From positions 1 through 7,617 of the forward strand of contig CAYQJV010000057.1 in assembly GCA_964417925.1 (NCBI GenBank): DNA of 7,617 nt, read 5' to 3'. Under the pieces are notes generated by a model that worked only from the letters and a program-made list of their open reading frames with translations, was not told the origin of the DNA and did no database searches. Source of the DNA: CAYQJV01 sp964417925. GTDB lineage: Bacteria > Hydrothermota > Tepidihabitantia > B3-TA06 > CAYQJV01. Position 1 is the first letter of the stretch. Every line of letters starts with the position of its first letter. A program made the translations under genes and the position numbers. Shown piece after piece: positions 5,488 through 7,617 of the stretch.

Positions 5488-7617
5488 ATTCATGTTCCTG
5501 TGCCAATATCTTAATTGCCTCTGTGGTACTGTATCCTTTTTGTTTTAATTCTTTTATCTTTTGTAAGTCGTTTGGATCTGTGGTAAAGAGCCAATAGGTG
5601 AACGGATCCGGAATAAATCTTCCCACTCCTTTACCAAGGGGTGTGTAGAAAAAGATCTCTGAGTATTTGCCTGTTACCTTTCTGAGGGATAAGAGAAGAT
5701 CCCTGTATGCTTCATTCAAAATCAATTTTTTACTTTCCATTAACTGTGTTATGCTCTCCGGTTTCTGTCTCAAAAGGAAATAGAAATCTGCGTTATCAGC
5801 AACTGCCCTTCCGGACTCATTCATATAGAGGTCTGCAAGATTCTGTGTAATACTGATTGCTGCAGCTCCGTATTTTCTGTAAATCCTGTAAGCATTTTCT
5901 ATAAACTTCGCACTGTAAGGGTCACTTAGCAAATCCCATGCTTCATCAATAACGACCAATTTTCTCTGTCCCCTGGGTGTGGTTGTGATAATTTTATTGA
6001 TATGGAAAAGGACCATAAGGAGCACCACGGACACCAGGTCTTTTTTCCCTCTTATGCCCTGCATTTCAAGTACCACGAAATCTTTATCAAAGTGTATTGT
6101 AGCCGGAGCGTTAAAGAGTCTTGCATATTTCCCTTTAGCATAGCTATATATCATCTTTGCAAGGTCTTTGTGTCCGTGTTCAACTAAAATGTCATATAAA
6201 TTACTGATTGTTGTATCTGTGCCGAATTTCTCAACTGTTTTAACTATCATTTCTTCAAGTTCTCCTTCCTGGACCTTTGATAATCTTTCCTCTCCTGCTG
6301 CCATTTTGGCAATAAGAGGAGTTACAAAGCCCAAATCTTCTTCATCAATTTTCCCATCTTCAACTTTAAGACTGCTAAATGGGTTCAAAATGGGCCACTT
6401 CTCATAAGTGAATTCTATATATTCTCCATTGAGATTTTCACATAATTTTTCATAAGAGCCGCCCACATCTAAAACAAAAACCTTTCCTCCCATAGCAAGG
6501 TAATTGATGATGAGATCATTTACAAAAAAGCTTTTGCCGCTTCCGCTTGCAGCTGATACAACACAGTTGTAATTTCCAGGGCTGTCAAAAAGATCTATGT
6601 ACATTATTTCACCTCTCCTCGAGAAAACTATTTCAGCCGGTGTTTTTGTCCCTTTCCAGTCTCCTACAATAGGAACAAGGTGAGGGCAGTTGGAACTGAG
6701 GACTGTTTTACCTCTCTGCAAAAATCTTGATATGTAAGGTTCATAGGCCATTGGTAGAGCCTTTAAGAAGACAGTGGCTTTAACGCTTGTTTCCACCTGT
6801 GGAACATAATTGCATAGTTTAAGTAATGTTAAGACCTTATTTTCAGCCTCTTTAGCTTCTCTGATGCTTTTGGTGAAGGTAACATAGGTTAGGTAAGTTT
6901 TAATAAACGTTTCCCCTCTTTCTGCTCTGTCCAGTGCATAGTAGAGTTCTTCTGCAGCCTGTTTCACCTTTGGAAAGAATAAGGCAAGGGGTCCAGTAGC
7001 CTGCATGGTTTGTATTTTCTGCTTCTGAGAAATTGAGGCTTTAATTTTCTCCTGATCAGGTATATGGAAATTTACCGTTAGTAAAAAAGGATATGTGATT
7101 CTTCTTTGATCATTGAAAATATCCCCTGTAATAGGAGCTCTCATGTCCGGGTTATCAGGTGGGAGCTTTGATGTTATCACAGAGAGGTACCTGTCTCCCA
7201 ATGTCATGGAATGTTTTTCTACATGTAAGGATGTATAGACGATTTGGTCTCTTATTGGGTACTTGGGATTGTATGAAAATTCTACCGGCACACCGTTCAG
7301 GATTTCAGTAATAAGACTTAAAAAATCTTTCAGTTCCAGAATTTTGGGTTTTAGTTCAAGTGATCCAAGAGTAGTGAAAAATGCTTCTCTCAGGTGGGCA
7401 AATTTCATTATCTCATCTTCATCGGGAACTTTTTTGTAAAATACCCTCAGTGTGAAAAAGTATCTGTACCTTAAAGGTCTGTATGGGGAATCCTTAAAAA
7501 ACCCCTCTTTCCTGGATAAAATAAACTCCTTCCTTATGCCTGCGAGGGTTTTGCCCAATTTCCCCCTTTTAAGTGAAGCCCATTTTTCTATAAGTGGTTC
7601 AACATTAGGACTAGCAT
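5480..7617 (-). CDS. traC: TraC/VirB4-family T4SS assembly ATPase, 5' end outside the window
   Basis: This is the hexameric cytoplasmic ATPase that powers assembly of the F-type T4SS and its pilus at the inner membrane. The reading frame stays open to base 7617, so 711 codons are visible and the true start lies upstream. A TTG at 7558 is internal. The N-terminal ~300 visible residues look like the TraC/VirB4 N-terminal domain. Numbering the visible part from 1, the P-loop is AASGSGKS at about 355-362 (bases 6530-6553), with Ala where the first Gly is usual. Walker B is LVVIDEAW at about 553-560 (bases 5936-5959). A conserved TQN follows at about 590-592, and NADFYFLLRQ near 608-617 may hold the arginine finger. 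F TraC is about 875 residues, so perhaps 150 residues are missing. It is first of the visible operon and overlaps traU by 8 bases. VirB4 of another T4SS class is the alternative, but the F-specific neighbours favour TraC. Confidence 0.93.
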   Translation of the reverse strand, partial: ASPNVEPLIEKWASLKRGKLGKTLAGIRKEFILSRKEGFFKDSPYRPLRYRYFFTLRVFYKKVPDEDEIMKFAHLREAFFTTLGSLELKPKILELKDFLSLITEILNGVPVEFSYNPKYPIRDQIVYTSLHVEKHSMTLGDRYLSVITSKLPPDNPDMRAPITGDIFNDQRRITYPFLLTVNFHIPDQEKIKASISQKQKIQTMQATGPLALFFPKVKQAAEELYYALDRAERGETFIKTYLTYVTFTKSIREAKEAENKVLTLLKLCNYVPQVETSVKATVFLKALPMAYEPYISRFLQRGKTVLSSNCPHLVPIVGDWKGTKTPAEIVFSRRGEIMYIDLFDSPGNYNCVVSAASGSGKSFFVNDLIINYLAMGGKVFVLDVGGSYEKLCENLNGEYIEFTYEKWPILNPFSSLKVEDGKIDEEDLGFVTPLIAKMAAGEERLSKVQEGELEEMIVKTVEKFGTDTTISNLYDILVEHGHKDLAKMIYSYAKGKYARLFNAPATIHFDKDFVVLEMQGIRGKKDLVSVVLLMVLFHINKIITTTPRGQRKLVVIDEAWDLLSDPYSAKFIENAYRIYRKYGAAAISITQNLADLYMNESGRAVADNADFYFLLRQKPESITQLMESKKLILNEAYRDLLLSLRKVTGKYSEIFFYTPLGKGVGRFIPDPFTYWLFTTDPNDLQKIKELKQKGYSTTEAIKILAQEHEYD
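5496..5499 (-). promoter_or_regulatory. Probable ribosome binding site of traU inside the 3' end of traC
   Basis: AGGA on the minus strand stands eight bases before the ATG at 5485-5487 but only two bases before the ATG at 5491-5493. The spacing favours the downstream ATG as the traU start. The site is weaker than those of traG and the TrbB-like gene. Confidence 0.55.

Noticed and set aside
5480..7558. TTG at 7558 as the start of the TraC-like ATPase.
   Set aside because: The frame stays open to the window edge with plausible protein sequence (EPLIEKWASLKRGK), and the N-terminal domain would otherwise be shorter than the family's.
1..7617. A new defence system, CRISPR array or mobile-element end hidden in the cluster.
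   Set aside because: All sequence is accounted for by T4SS genes. I saw no repeat array, transposase, integrase or terminal inverted repeat.

Overview
The window is one uninterrupted stretch of a minus-strand operon, transcribed from base 7617 towards base 1. It encodes part of an F-type type IV secretion system (T4SS), the machinery for conjugation or DNA release. In transcription order the genes are: a traC/VirB4-family ATPase (5' end outside the window), traU, a cysteine-free traF, traH, a short traG, a small CPYC thioredoxin-fold protein resembling TrbB, and the first codons of a further gene that runs off the left edge. Family calls rest on motifs, gene order and remembered F-plasmid family sequences; no database search was possible.

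Organism: the genes belong to a diderm bacterium, because TraU, TraF, TraH and TrbB-type proteins assemble in the periplasm and at the outer membrane. The sequence is visibly AT-leaning. The proteins are rich in Lys, Ile and Glu, AGA/AGG arginine codons are common, and the secretion signals are very short. This would suit a thermophilic lineage such as Aquificota or Thermodesulfobacteriota, but that is a low-confidence guess. Nothing here says whether the element is a plasmid or an integrated element.

Layout: 5480-7617 ATPase; 4087-5487 TraU; 3368-4090 TraF; 2055-3392 TraH; 407-2044 TraG; 27-395 TrbB-like; 1-23 start of the next gene. No gap between genes exceeds 11 bases and three junctions overlap. 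The Shine-Dalgarno (SD) sites of traG, the trbB-like gene and the last gene touch or overlap the stop codon of the gene before. I see no internal promoter or terminator, no RNA gene, no repeat array and no mobile-element end. Expression is therefore probably polycistronic and translationally coupled.

How the genes fit together: the ATPase powers assembly at the inner membrane, TraG is the polytopic inner-membrane component, and TraU, TraF and TraH form the F-specific periplasmic/outer-membrane module. TraH and TraU carry seven cysteines each and TraG has a conserved cysteine pair. The small CPYC protein is the obvious candidate to make or correct their disulfides, because TraF has a thioredoxin-like fold but no cysteine at all.

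The system looks compact and divergent. No traW, trbC or traN lies among these genes, TraG stops after its membrane domain, and TraU is clearly longer than the F-plasmid protein. This is a variant of a known system, not a clearly new one.
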